From Chromobotia macracanthus (Eukaryota > Chordata > Actinopteri > Cypriniformes > Botiidae), in NCBI GenBank assembly GCA_036877525.1, contig JAZGTH010000087.1, positions 3,046,001-3,110,000 of the forward strand: a stretch of 64,000 nucleotides of DNA. Reading direction: 5' to 3'. Every line of letters starts with the position of its first letter. Positions within the stretch are counted from its first letter, which is position 1. The position numbers and the translations under genes were made by a program. This document shows, one piece after another, positions 28,278 through 39,100 of the stretch. The notes under the pieces were generated by a model. It ran no database searches and was not told where the DNA came from. It worked only from the letters and a program-made list of their open reading frames with translations.

Positions 28278-28747
28278 ATTATACATATATATATATCACA
28301 TCACGAGTGGTAAGTCGCATGATAACAATGAACTGATCATACAAATCCAGTTTGGTTTTAATGGCTCTGCACACTGGCTGTGTTTCAAACCCGAGCACTG
28401 GTGCTCATCATGGACGTGTGCAACATTTCTGAGCATCTAATCTGCTTCATCTCAACGTGCCTACGGGTCCCAGAACGGTGCTGCCTTCGTAGGGGAGCAG
28501 CACACTGGGTTTAAGACACGGACTGCCGCACTGGCGCTTGTCTGGGCGGTGGGAGTCAGCGATGAATGAGACGGTAACTAAACCCACCGCAGATCACATT
28601 ACCGGCGCTGCCGTACGATCAGACGCACTTACCGATTCCCGGAGCCACATAGATGAAGTAGAGGCAAGTCGTGGACATGGAGAAGAAGAAGACGAAGGCC
28701 ATCAAGGAGCGGTTGGACAACCGCATCAGTCGCCGCCACTTCCACAT
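19744..28747 (-). CDS. b4galt6: Beta-1,4-galactosyltransferase 6 (lactosylceramide synthase type)
   Basis: Golgi type II membrane enzyme that transfers galactose from UDP-galactose to glucosylceramide, making lactosylceramide. Exons in transcript order: 28747-28633, 25660-25544, 25412-25299, 24474-24353, 23607-23491, 23175-22988, 21821-21699, 21516-21415, 19891-19744. All phases join, giving 381 aa (human B4GALT6 is 382). A short cytoplasmic tail (MWKWRRLMRLSNRS) and signal anchor (about 15-35) lead to a stem. The catalytic domain has IPFRNRHEHLPI, FNRAMLFNVGF, the metal-binding DVD at 227-229, and WGWGGEDDD at 287-295, then HHHRGEVQFLGRYK. The glycosylation motifs NNSS, NFT and NIT are visible. 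B4galt5 is the close alternative; synteny with ttr and trappc8 favours b4galt6. Two splice sites sit in or beside microsatellites (see findings). Confidence 0.96.
20136..20735. repeat. Possible palindromic DNA element, same family as 50156 and 51546
   Basis: Left part CACCGTTTACTCATTCCAAA and right part TTTGGATCAACATGAG with GAGTGAGTAAATAATGAT resemble the two arms of the 'GTTCACCC' palindromic repeat. The match is partial and the boundaries are approximate. Confidence 0.35.
21125..21180. repeat. Fragment of a hAT-like repeat
   Basis: AGGCTGTCAATCGATTCAAG followed by TAATTAATTGATTG resembles the 'GGGCTGTC...GATTAATCG' end also seen at 35608-36075. Confidence 0.4.
22275..22319. repeat. (GCTCTCTCTC)n minisatellite in a b4galt6 intron
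   Basis: Four to five copies of the 10-mer GCTCTCTCTC. Confidence 0.9.
25663..25722. repeat. (GA)n / (CT)n microsatellite forming the b4galt6 exon 2 polypyrimidine tract
   Basis: A 60-bp pure run that on the minus strand reads CTCTCT directly into CAG and the exon at 25660, so no other pyrimidine tract separates repeat and acceptor. Confidence 0.95.
26545..26910. mobile_element. Tc1/mariner-like non-autonomous DNA transposon relic (second copy)
   Basis: ACACTACATGGCCGATAAGA and CCACACCCATATGTGCACAT, then phrases such as CTGTAACAGCTTCCTGTCTT and GAGCCAGTCAAGTTCTACCA, match the family at 9550-9925. It lies in b4galt6 intron 1. Confidence 0.55.
28247..28275. repeat. (CT)n microsatellite
   Basis: Pure CT run in b4galt6 intron 1, followed by a short (AT)n. 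Confidence 0.9.
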
Positions 28748-29187
28748 TTTATCTCCGCTATCGGCCGTCCGTCAATCCCATAAAACGCGCAGATCGGAGA
28801 GAAGAGATGCTGTGCGACACGGAGAAATCACGGAGCTGCTAAAGTCCGCATCGTTCATTCAGCCGCGCTGCACGGATGCTAGGCCGCACTGCTCGCTGCC
28901 TCTCCCAGCAAAGTCAAGAAATTTCCAGAGCAAAAAATAATTAAATAATGAAGCGGACGCGGGCCTGCATCACGCGGAGTCCGGGCTCGGCGCTCGGGCG
29001 ACGCGGCGCATTGTCGATCGGTCGACTTCGGTGTTGACGCTCCGGTGTTTCAATGAGCGCGGACGCGCCTCGTCGCGTTGATGATGCTGATGTTTGGAGA
29101 TGATGAAGGGAGTGAAAGTGGTGATGGTGGTGGTGATGATGATGATGATGAGGGACCTGCCCTTCCTCCCTCTTCCTCCCCCTTCCC

Positions 29188-29244
<57 letters not shown>

Positions 29245-29520
29245 ACTGCCCCTCGCTGCAGCAGTCACCCCTCCGGTTTAATGAAAGCCGACACGGCCGT
29301 ATGAAGCGCTGATGAAGCCTCGGCAGAAGCACAGAGAACCGGGACGAGAGAACCGGGACGGGTCGACCGGGATTCCTGCTGCGATCTCGTTCTGCTGTCG
29401 GTGCAGGTGCAGGCGGAGTTTCCGGTAGGCGTGACCTTCAAAATGGCCGTCAGTGAGAGGCGTCGTCATGGTTCGAGCGAGAGGAATGCTTTCAAAATAA
29501 AAGTCCCCGCGACGAAGAAC
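28540..29520 (-). promoter_or_regulatory. CpG-rich promoter and 5' UTR region of b4galt6
   Basis: CpG density rises sharply around the first coding exon and stays high to about 29500, unlike the AT-rich surroundings. I infer a CpG-island promoter on the minus strand; the start site cannot be placed. A 50-bp (CT)n run at 29191-29240 lies inside it. A short plus-strand frame from 29442 (27 codons) is too short to support a divergent gene. Confidence 0.65.
29191..29240. repeat. (CT)n microsatellite in the b4galt6 promoter or 5' UTR region
   Basis: Pure CT run of 50 bp; as (GA)n on the coding strand it could act as a GAGA-type element, which is speculation. Confidence 0.9.
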
Positions 29521-30697
29521 TGAGATCAGACAAGATTCAAAATTCAGTAAAAAAGTTTTCTTTAAGTGTGAAATCGAAACATGTACACAACGTTTAGTGT
29601 GATGCTTTTAGCATATTTATAAAATATTGTGCCCAAAATATGCATTTAGAAAATCAAGGCTTTTTCGACAGATGTTTCGGACTCATTTTGGGTTTCCAGT
29701 TGTTCTGGTTTTAATTCATTAGTCCTTCAACTCTTTTAACTCTTGAAAACAGTCAGAAAAATCCAGCTTCACTTCCCCTTCATCCTGTGTGACTCCCCGG
29801 TCAATACTTCCACTTCCTTCCTACATTATACATTTGTGGGTCATAATTTGGCCCTCTCACAAAATCGTGGCATCTGGAAATGTGCCTTTGTAATCTGATT
29901 TTATGAATGCATAAACATATTAAAACCTGGTCATTTTAATATATTTTAATTGTTCAAAATAAAAACTCACCTCTTCTGCTAAACATTTTCTGGTAAAGTG
30001 TTGGAAGCTGGTTATTTCTAAGATATTGAAATAATAGTAATAACTAGCGATGTGATTGTGCTTGCCATGACAAAACTCAGCATAGATCTAAATGGTTACT
30101 AGGGTGTGGCTGGACAGTTTGCCAATCTGAATCAAACAAGGCCGTCCATTTGTTTCCATGATGTTCTGATGCCTCTCACCTTTGTCAATAGAAGTCAGAG
30201 GGGCGGTTGCTAGGGTACTGTATCTGTTTGCTAGGGCGTGGCAACCATTTGACCCTTGATTCATGAGTCTACGACGAACAATGCAGGATGAGTTATGTGC
30301 CAAAGTATTATCCAGAAAAAGAAGAATTTCTCTGACCTGTAGCTGGTTTATTCTTCAGCATTCATGAGATCACAACATAGTAATGATAACTAACAGTGAC
30401 ATATGAGTCTAGTGAAATACAATAGCAGTAAACAGGTGTACTGGCGTTTTAATAAGAGTATCCGGGGCAGAGAGAGCGCATATGGCATGTTTACACTCAG
30501 AAGGCGTGATAAACTACACCTGATACCAGCTTTATTCACTCGTCAGCTTAAACTACCATTAGTTATTCATGATCACGAAACAGCTACACCGACAGCTTTA
30601 TGTTGTTAGCTGAGATAAGAAAGCAGGATTTGGCAGCGAGATGTTTTTCCATGCAGATGATGCCAAATGAATAAACAGATGTAAAACAGAGCTGCTG

Positions 30698-30700
<3 letters not shown>

Positions 30701-30758
<58 letters not shown>
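30701..30758. repeat. (TA)n microsatellite
   Basis: Pure TA run of about 58 bp. Confidence 0.95.
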
Positions 30759-30762
<4 letters not shown>

Positions 30763-31599
30763 TTATTATATATAATGCTTCTTGGAATTTCTAGTGGATT
30801 TGGTCATCTAATCAATCGTTTTAAGATTTAAATAAACAAACAAAAATGAATTCATAGTAGAATGCAAACACTAATTTGTCTTATTGATGTTATGGAGTAG
30901 CACATAAACCTATCATATCTCTTCAAGGCTGTAACAGAGTATGAACATTTTGTAATCTGAAATGTCTTCATTTTCAAGTGATATGGAACCTGGAAGGACG
31001 TAACCTCAACTCTATCTTTTTGATTGTCAGTATTTAAATATTTAGATGGACTGCTCAACTGTTAGTATTTGTGCTGGGATAGCCTCCAGCACTTACAATG
31101 ACCCTACATAATGTAAGAGAACAGATAAAAATAGTCCACTATATGCTACACTGGACACTGCATTTCAGGTTTCTGGCCTGTAGATGGAACCACTGCACAC
31201 TATGAATGCCATGTAAATCTTTATCAAATAATCAATACTGTAATCTTCCCTAAAATTTCCTTGGAAACAATTGAGAAATGTAAATGTAAGTTAAACGGAC
31301 AGGTATTGATTTTATCTGCTTTCATTTTTATTTTAACAAGGCTTTGGTACAGAAAACCAGGTCCCTTCCGGAAATCAGTCCTTTTGGGAACCTTAAGGTT
31401 TGCATGTGTAGAAATAATTCCCTTCAGAAGTACAGTGTAGCATGTCCTTTCTTCTGCCTTACCTGGCTCGCATCTCAGATAAATAAAGAATAAACACAGA
31501 ATCGAGACACATTTTTTATTATGTTAGAATATACAGTTTGTACAGTATATAAACCATTATGTCAATGGAAAGTCCCTACACATTACGTTTATAGAAACG

Positions 31600-31637
31600 T
31601 ATGTGTGTGTGTGTGTATGTGTGTGAGCGAGAGGGAA

Positions 31638-31671
<34 letters not shown>

Positions 31672-31674
31672 GGA
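31600..31674. repeat. Compound (GT)n-(GA)n microsatellite
   Basis: A GT run passes into a slightly interrupted GA run. Confidence 0.9.
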
Positions 31675-34600
31675 GAATGTCTTCTACTGGACATACGTCA
31701 ATACTTTATCTTATCACGACAGGTAAAGCCAGACTACCCAGTTTTATGACTAAATGACCCTGTTAATATGACAGCAGCACACAGATAAAAACATGCACAC
31801 AACTAGCACAATATCTGACATTATTTGTGGTACGTTCCCATGAGGAGCATGTTTTAATGAATGAAAGTGTCCTGCTGTGGCTGTTTTGTATTCTGTGCTG
31901 GTCTCTGTCACCAACAGCAGATCTAAATTTAGCCTCACGTGAGGCAGCAGAACAAGGGGAGTAATGCAGGTCCAAAAATATCTCTCTGATCTTTCTTTTT
32001 TATCATTTCATTCTTCTCTATATCACAACTGTTTTGGCTATTCTTCAATTCTTTCCCCTTTAAATGTTTCCGTAATGTTTCCTCTGAGTAACAAAAATGT
32101 TGAAAAAACGTTATTTTAAAGGGTTTAGTAGTGTTCAAATGTCCATTTTGACATTTATTTGAAGATATTGATTATAAGAGCATTATTTTATTTATTTTTT
32201 TGATTCTGTAACATGTTTCTGTAACTGCTTGAGAATAATGCTTTTGATGTATGATATATAACATTAGAAATACATTCTATCAATGCTACTGCAAACTGAA
32301 CGTTTGTGATAACCTTTAGAAAACGTTTGGCCAATGTTGTGTGAGAACGTTTCCTGTTAGGTGGGTATTAAATTTAAGGATCACTGTCCTTTTCTTGCAA
32401 TTCTTTGTGCATCCATCAACATTGCATTTTTCTCATTGTATTTATCTGTTTATTTATTAATGTGTCACTGATTTTTGTTTCTCAAACATTCCAACTTATT
32501 TATAATTATAGCTGAATTCGGTCTGTTCATCATTACCTAACCCAGCAAGAAGTCCATCCATCCGAGAATACTGTATTTCCTATTTCATCTTAACATCTCC
32601 CTCTATCTCTCTCTCTTTCTATGTGTGTGTGTAAAGCTGCACTGTGTGCAGACAAGGCACCAATGACACACCAATGACAAACTGTGTCTCAGTTTTGAGC
32701 AAACACACATTAAACCTATTTATACTGTTAATTCACAAATTCACTGTCAAACACACTGTTTTCATCATATGAAAGCTTTCTGTGTCCATATGTGATGTTC
32801 TGGTGGAATAAAAACCAGATCAGCACAAATACTTCCCTTTTTCAATAGTCAAATCAGACCTCTGGAGGTTTATGTGTGTTTTCACTTCATTGTAATCCTT
32901 ACTGCGTTGGCAAGAAATACCATGCTTACTGTTTGGTTGCCGTGGCAACAATACCCTAAATCCAAAGGCATCCATGACTTATGTTTGTATAATCAGACGT
33001 CTGTTTTTTTCTCAAGTCATGCCAAAACACACACAGTTTCTCCTAAGCAAAAGGATACCTTTTGAAAGTACTAGTTTTTGCTTATAATTATGTAACATAA
33101 TCAAAATGTAAGACAGATTCAAGGCAATTAAATGTTTATATATTGCTGATTCATTCTAGCAGTGACATGCTGAAGCAGTTTTCACTCCAAGAAAAATGAA
33201 ACAATGTCAGGAACTGACAGATTATATCTGGCAGGATTATTGCTCTTTTCGTATATTCATTTACCATCTGGACATTTATATTTTAGGTTTACATCATTAT
33301 TTGTAATTAAAGGGAATTTACTGGTTCTTCCTGTGTGTGTGTGTGTGTGTGTGTGTCAGGTATTGCCATCTACATTGTGATTACCAAAATAATGAACTAT
33401 GCTTTATATTTTTAATTAAAATCTAAAAATATTAAGTTTAATAATTAAGTTAGAAAGTATAATTAATTCAGTATTAAATAATAGATATCAATATACTGTG
33501 TATTCAGTGAGACAGTGAAATAAACATGCATTAGATTTTGACAGTTTTTGGTCATATAAATATGATGATAAAGATGAAAATATTCAGTGCTCATTGAAGT
33601 GCTCATGGCCACATATACCTAGTTAAAATGCACTTGCAAGTGTCCTTGCAAGTCCTTCAAATGTTGTCAAGTCAGTGTAACACATGAAAAAAAGAAGACA
33701 AAGTCAAAACAGTGAATCAAAAGAGTGCTGGACAGGATCAAACCAAACACGCTTATCATTAAAAAACACATCTGCCATCTTAGGTTCTTATCATGGTAAT
33801 TAGTGAACATTTAAATATAACATTTGATATAAATAACATACAATAAATATCAATTAATAATTACTTTCATGGTAAAATAATGATATAGTAATATTAATGT
33901 AACCATTTCTGCTGTGTTACTTTAAAACAGTATTATTGTTCTCTGTATTAGATTCTGTTTGTGTTTGTGTGGGAGTGTGTTGTGCTTGTATCTTTGTTTA
34001 TCACAGAGAAAACAGTCTTTTTGTAATTAATTCATTTTATTTTTATTATTGACTTTTAATTTGTTTTTAGTTACAAAACAGCCCAAGTCTTAATTTTGGC
34101 AACTATAAAATGCCAAGAATTCAAATGTCCAACTTTTATCAGTATAGCTGCTGGTGTAACTGCATAACCAGCAATGACAAACTCTTTTTCCAGTCATGCA
34201 ATAAACTTCACTCTGAGACATCAGCCACAGGTAAATGGTTGAATTTTAGTTATTAAATATGATCTTCAAGACTATGGTAGCTTCCCAAACTTGGGTTTAA
34301 AGTTCCTGCATAATAGGGTTTACAAATTATTAAGTATGAAGGGAAATAAGCAATTTATAAATAAAGACATGCAAAACATTTGGTCAGTGAATAGATACAT
34401 ATATCCAAAATAGCTATCTATACTAAAAATACTAAATAATGATTAGAATCTAAATTATACAAATAAATAAATAGCATATGAAATATTATATGAAAAACAA
34501 CATGTTAAACATATAGACTTCTTTGGCCATGAATAAAGATGACAGTTTAAAAAGCTTATAGAAAGAATATATGCACAGAAATGAATAATGTAAATGTAAA

Positions 34601-34984
34601 ATATACATTCTATGTATAAAAATATGGCATGGTCAACAGGCAAAACAAATCTATAATTTAAAATGACCCTGAATCCATGTGCAGATTCTTGAATACACTA
34701 CATATACACCATTCAAAAGTTATTTTCATGTTTTGAGAGGCCAGGAACCCAAATGGATATATAAATGCTTAGTGCAACAACTGGTTTCAAAAGATGAAAA
34801 TGCTTGAGTCTAACCCAGTAAACTAAAGTAATAAGGTAAGAGAGTGCTATAATGTGAGTATAGTCTCAGCTGAATAGTGTTGTGACACAGTGGAGGTCCT
34901 TTCAGCAACCCATGACTATATTCACTGAATGCTCTCAAGTGGCTTTTAAACTATTAGCCTCCAGGACTGTAACCCATTTAATAA

Positions 34985-35122
34985 TGAAAGCCTGTATGCT
35001 CAACTGGTAGTGCATGGTGCTAGCAACACCAAGGTCAAGGGTTCAATACCTATGGAATGCACATAACGTCCACTGAATGCACAGTAAGTTGATCTGGATA
35101 ATAATGCATGTGTAAATGAATG
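34985..35122 (+). mobile_element. tRNA-derived SINE copy
   Basis: A box-like CTCAACTGGTAGTGCATGG and B box-like AGGGTTCAATACC are spaced as in a tRNA gene, followed by a LINE-like tail (CTGGATAATAATGCATGTGT). It is not a functional tRNA because the body cannot fold fully. Confidence 0.6.
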
Positions 35123-35607
35123 CCCCAAAACATTCACACTTCTGCATATGGGAAATCACAAACTTTATCGTGTTATACAGAAGTTACAGAGTTGACATTT
35201 GAAGTATTTAACTTTTTCACTAGAACAGATTTAAATAGAGACCCATCCAACAGACATATACCTTCACATTTACTAAAGCAACGCTCAAGAGAATGCATAT
35301 ACTGTAATATTTTTGTGATTGTGTTTTTAGCATGTACAGCTAAGACACGTTCATTTATAACTCACACTTCTTTAAAAAACAATTGAGTTAAAAAAGAGAA
35401 ATAACCCACAATATTCTCCAATAATACAGTAGTTCATAAGAAAACTTTGTTTTACAAAAAAGTAACATTGAGAAACAACAATCATTGAAATCGGACACAC
35501 ACATCAACACGCACATATGCGTTATAGAGTTATAGTTGAGGTGTTTGTGAATATCTGTTTACTCCCCTCTGAGACAAGTTATTATATGTGCAAATAAACA
35601 CATAAAC

Positions 35608-36075
35608 TAGGCCTGTCTAAGTTAATGTGTTAACACATGCAATTGATTAAACTTGTTAAATGCCAAATTAAATCGAATTTTAACTGTTTTAACATATTTA
35701 ACGTAACACATTTCAGCTAAAAAACTTCACCCAGATAGGAATATTTTTAACCGCAATATGATGCTATGTAGATTACATTTAACTTCAAAGCTAGGATTTA
35801 GTAAAGGTCTTTTGCATTCTGCTATGTAACTTTCATACTTTGTGATGAAAGTTGCTTTATTATTGACAGACTCCATGGATTTAGACTGCGTGTTTGCAGT
35901 CCAGGTAGGTTTTGATGTGTTTTGATACATTTAGTGTCATTTAAATAAATTGTTGAACCTACAAATTACACACAGACCCACAATTAAGTTTTCCTGGAAG
36001 TGAATGCGTTAACGCATTTACCATGAAATTAAGTGATCAATTGCGATTAAATATATTAATCGTCCAACAGCCCTA
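35608..36075. mobile_element. hAT-like non-autonomous element
   Basis: The left end TAGGCCTGTCTAAGTTAATG and right end ATTAATCGTCCAACAGCCCTA are imperfect inverted repeats of the 'TAGGGCTGTC...TTAAT' type found widely in fish. Internal palindromic GTTAACGC and GTTAACAC motifs also fit. Confidence 0.55.
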
Positions 36076-36105
36076 ATATGAACACATTCCATGCATAGGC
36101 CCAGG

Positions 36106-39100
36106 TTACAGTTTGGCATTTTTGGCAGCTTTGCCATGAGCAGGCACCGTTTCCAAGGTGATCTCCAGACTGTCAATGTCAGAGCTCTTCCGCCCCCTCA
36201 CGATCACCCTCACCGATTTTTTGCTCTCCATCCATTGGCTCTTTGGTTTTTGTTCTTTCACCTCTCTGGGTCTACATTGTGGCTCAAGTTCAGGCTCAGT
36301 GCTGTCCTGCAGAGACAGCTGCACAGTGTTTACATTGACGGGACAGCAGCGTGGGTAATGCTTAAACTGTTCAAACGGGTCATTGCACTTCTCACAGGGG
36401 CAGTAACAGGACCCCACGGCCCCTCCCATAGTTGCCGAGATGGATCGGCCCTGGTGCCGCATGGGCTGCAGATTGAGGGCCAACGATGGCTGGTAGCTGC
36501 AGCGTGAGAAACATTGGCACAGGCAGTGGTGCACACAAACCCCACGCAGGGAGCGCATGTCCTTCCAGAGCAGGTGCCGGAAATTGGGTTTGAGCAAGAG
36601 GTAGATGAGGGGGTTATAAAGGGTGGAGGATTTCGCAAACATGGCGGGCACGGCAAAGGCCAAGGGTGGGATATTCTCAAAATGTCCAAACGCCGCCCAC
36701 ATTGACACCAGAGCATATGGACTCCACGCGCTGAAGAACCCTATACATACTGCCACACTCAGCTGGAGAAAGAGAAAGTATGCAAGAGACAAGTGAGAGA
36801 AGACAAATAACCAGCCAGAGAAATCCTTTAGAAGCTCTGCAGCAGAACATGTGTGTGCACGCTACCAGTGAAAAGTTTGTACACATCCACTTACTCTTTT
36901 TCATTACATATTCTTTTTTATTTTTAAGAATAATATTAAAGTCACCAAACTATGAAATGGAGTGTGGTTAAACACACATTTTACATCGGAGGTTTTAATG
37001 TATGCCATACACATGTTGGTTGCTTTTCCTTAATTACCCACTTTATCACATGCATTGCAAATTTTGTAATTACATATTTTGTAAAGAACTGCATGCGTGT
37101 GCATAATTCATATTTCTCTACAGAACTAATTTCAAGCATTTAAAGGTGCAGTAAGTAATTTCTGAAAAAATTGTTAATATTTGAAATCGACACTCACAAA
37201 CACACACTCACCTTTATAAATCCACCCTTAAAATAACAAACATGCTATGCAACCTAGGCAACGACTAATAACTGGCGCATACACCCCCTGCTGCTGATTG
37301 GCTATGAGTGTTGTGGTGATCAGTCTAATTCACTTTGTTTTTTCTGCTGTTTACAGAGCCAGGTATATGTGCCAATACAGTTTTTCACACACACAGAACA
37401 GACAACTAGCAAATATTCACAAAATTATTTTTTGGGGGGATTTCAATTTTAAACAGCAGTTCTCAGAAATTGCTTACTGCTCCTTCAAGCATATGTGTTT
37501 CAGACTGAAACCTGTTGTGAAATGATCAAATCTAATAGTGTACGTAGTGTGCATCTATACGTCTTAACATACCTTTACTATGATGGTCTGGATATTGCCC
37601 ATGCGTGTCTGTGCTGACATGTGCTGCTCCACAGCTCTGCGGGATTCTCGGACCGTGAGCAATATGTGTGTGTAGGAGATGATGATGATGGTGCAGGGCA
37701 GCAGGTAGCAGGCGATGAAGAGTACAGTGATGTAAGAACGAGCAACTGAGTCATGATTGGATTGGCCCCAGTCAATACAACAGGCCGTGCCATAGGGTTC
37801 GGGTCCGTACTGCCCCCAGTGAGCAAGAGGGGAGAAAGCGAACACAAGAGAGTAGGCCCAGGCACACACTATCAGCACACGACCGTGCTCATAGCTGAAC
37901 CTGTTACCTACAGACAAACACATGCACATTTGTACAGACATTAAGTATAAATATAAAGTGTGTACATGTCCCAAAGGCTACTAAAAAGTGACTCAAGTCA
38001 ACAACAAAATATAGTTCCCAGCTGGCGCATAACTGCGACATAGTTTAAATCAAACTGTAACTAAGGAGCATGAAAGTTCAAATAAAACCATAAATTAAGA
38101 AAAAACATCAGTTCGATTCGCAGGTCTCGAAACAACTATTACTTAAGTAAAAAAATATACCATCAGGTGTTTATCTGTTTTTTTACATAAAGCCACACAA
38201 GTAAAACTATTTAGTGTTCATCTCATGTGAATAGTGCGAGTGACACAAAGGCCTGCAGTGAAATAATTCCACTGTCATATGAACAATTTTTTTTGATAGA
38301 ACTTACAATATACTGTATAGTTGTATGGCCATGCTTCACATTACCTGCCTTTGGTCAGTTCATTACATATAGTAAATAAAGTTTTTAAATTGTGAAAATG
38401 AAAAGTCCCCATTTAGATAACTAAGTAAATGTGTGTTCGTGTGTGTGTTCTTACCGTGCAGTGGATAGCAGACTTTGAGGCAACAAACAGTGCTTAGTAT
38501 GGTAAGTGTGGTCAAAGAGCAGATACCGAACAAAACCCCACAGAAGGCATAGATGACACACACTGTCCTTCCATACAGCCACCTGCAACCACAAACAGTG
38601 CTCTTACCAACAAGGTTTTCCAACCGATCTTTGCAGACTCTTAGACCACACTGGAAACGGCCCACGTCACACTGCAACTGCTTGAAGCTGTGTACAATTA
38701 ATAAAGTTTAATCTGCAGAAATCAAAGCTAATCTGTGAGATCAGGGCTAGATGTAGTAAAATGTAATGTTTAGAAGTTATTTAAAATGTAATTAATACAA
38801 TTCATAAAAATATGTTTACACACAAGATGGATTACAGATCAGGCCAGTCCCCTGAGACCTTCAAAGTCTCAAACCACCCAGGCACTCACCAGAGTTCTTG
38901 GGACATACAGTATAATACAGCAGAAAATAGCACATAGTTCTTGAAGCTTTGTTAATGGTAATAGGAGTAATTTAGTTTGTCTTAAACGTAATGTTCTTTA
39001 AAGCACCATTACATCGATTCTCTGACATCAGATGCACTGTGAAGTAATTGCAACTGTAACTCTTGATCACAGTAAAAGACAGTTTGACTTTGAAGACTGT

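Larger units (their letters stand above)
29521..36105. other. Spacer between b4galt6 and the opsin 3' end
   Basis: AT-rich with no supported gene. It contains repeats: 'GGTTGCTAGGG' motifs near 30180-30240, (AT)n at 30701-30758, compound GT/GA at 31600-31674, (GT)n at 33332-33357, a SINE near 34985 and a hAT-like element at 35608-36075. The opsin 3' UTR must occupy the right end. Confidence 0.5.

Noticed and set aside
28538..28940. Plus-strand open frames opposite b4galt6 exon 1
   Set aside because: Antisense to the recognised signal-anchor exon and driven by high GC content.
34985..35060. tRNA-like A and B boxes
   Set aside because: Part of a SINE; the cloverleaf is incomplete, so not called as a tRNA gene.
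36091..36705. Plus-strand open frames opposite the opsin last exon
   Set aside because: Shadows of the opsin coding sequence, which has clear helix 6-7 motifs on the minus strand.
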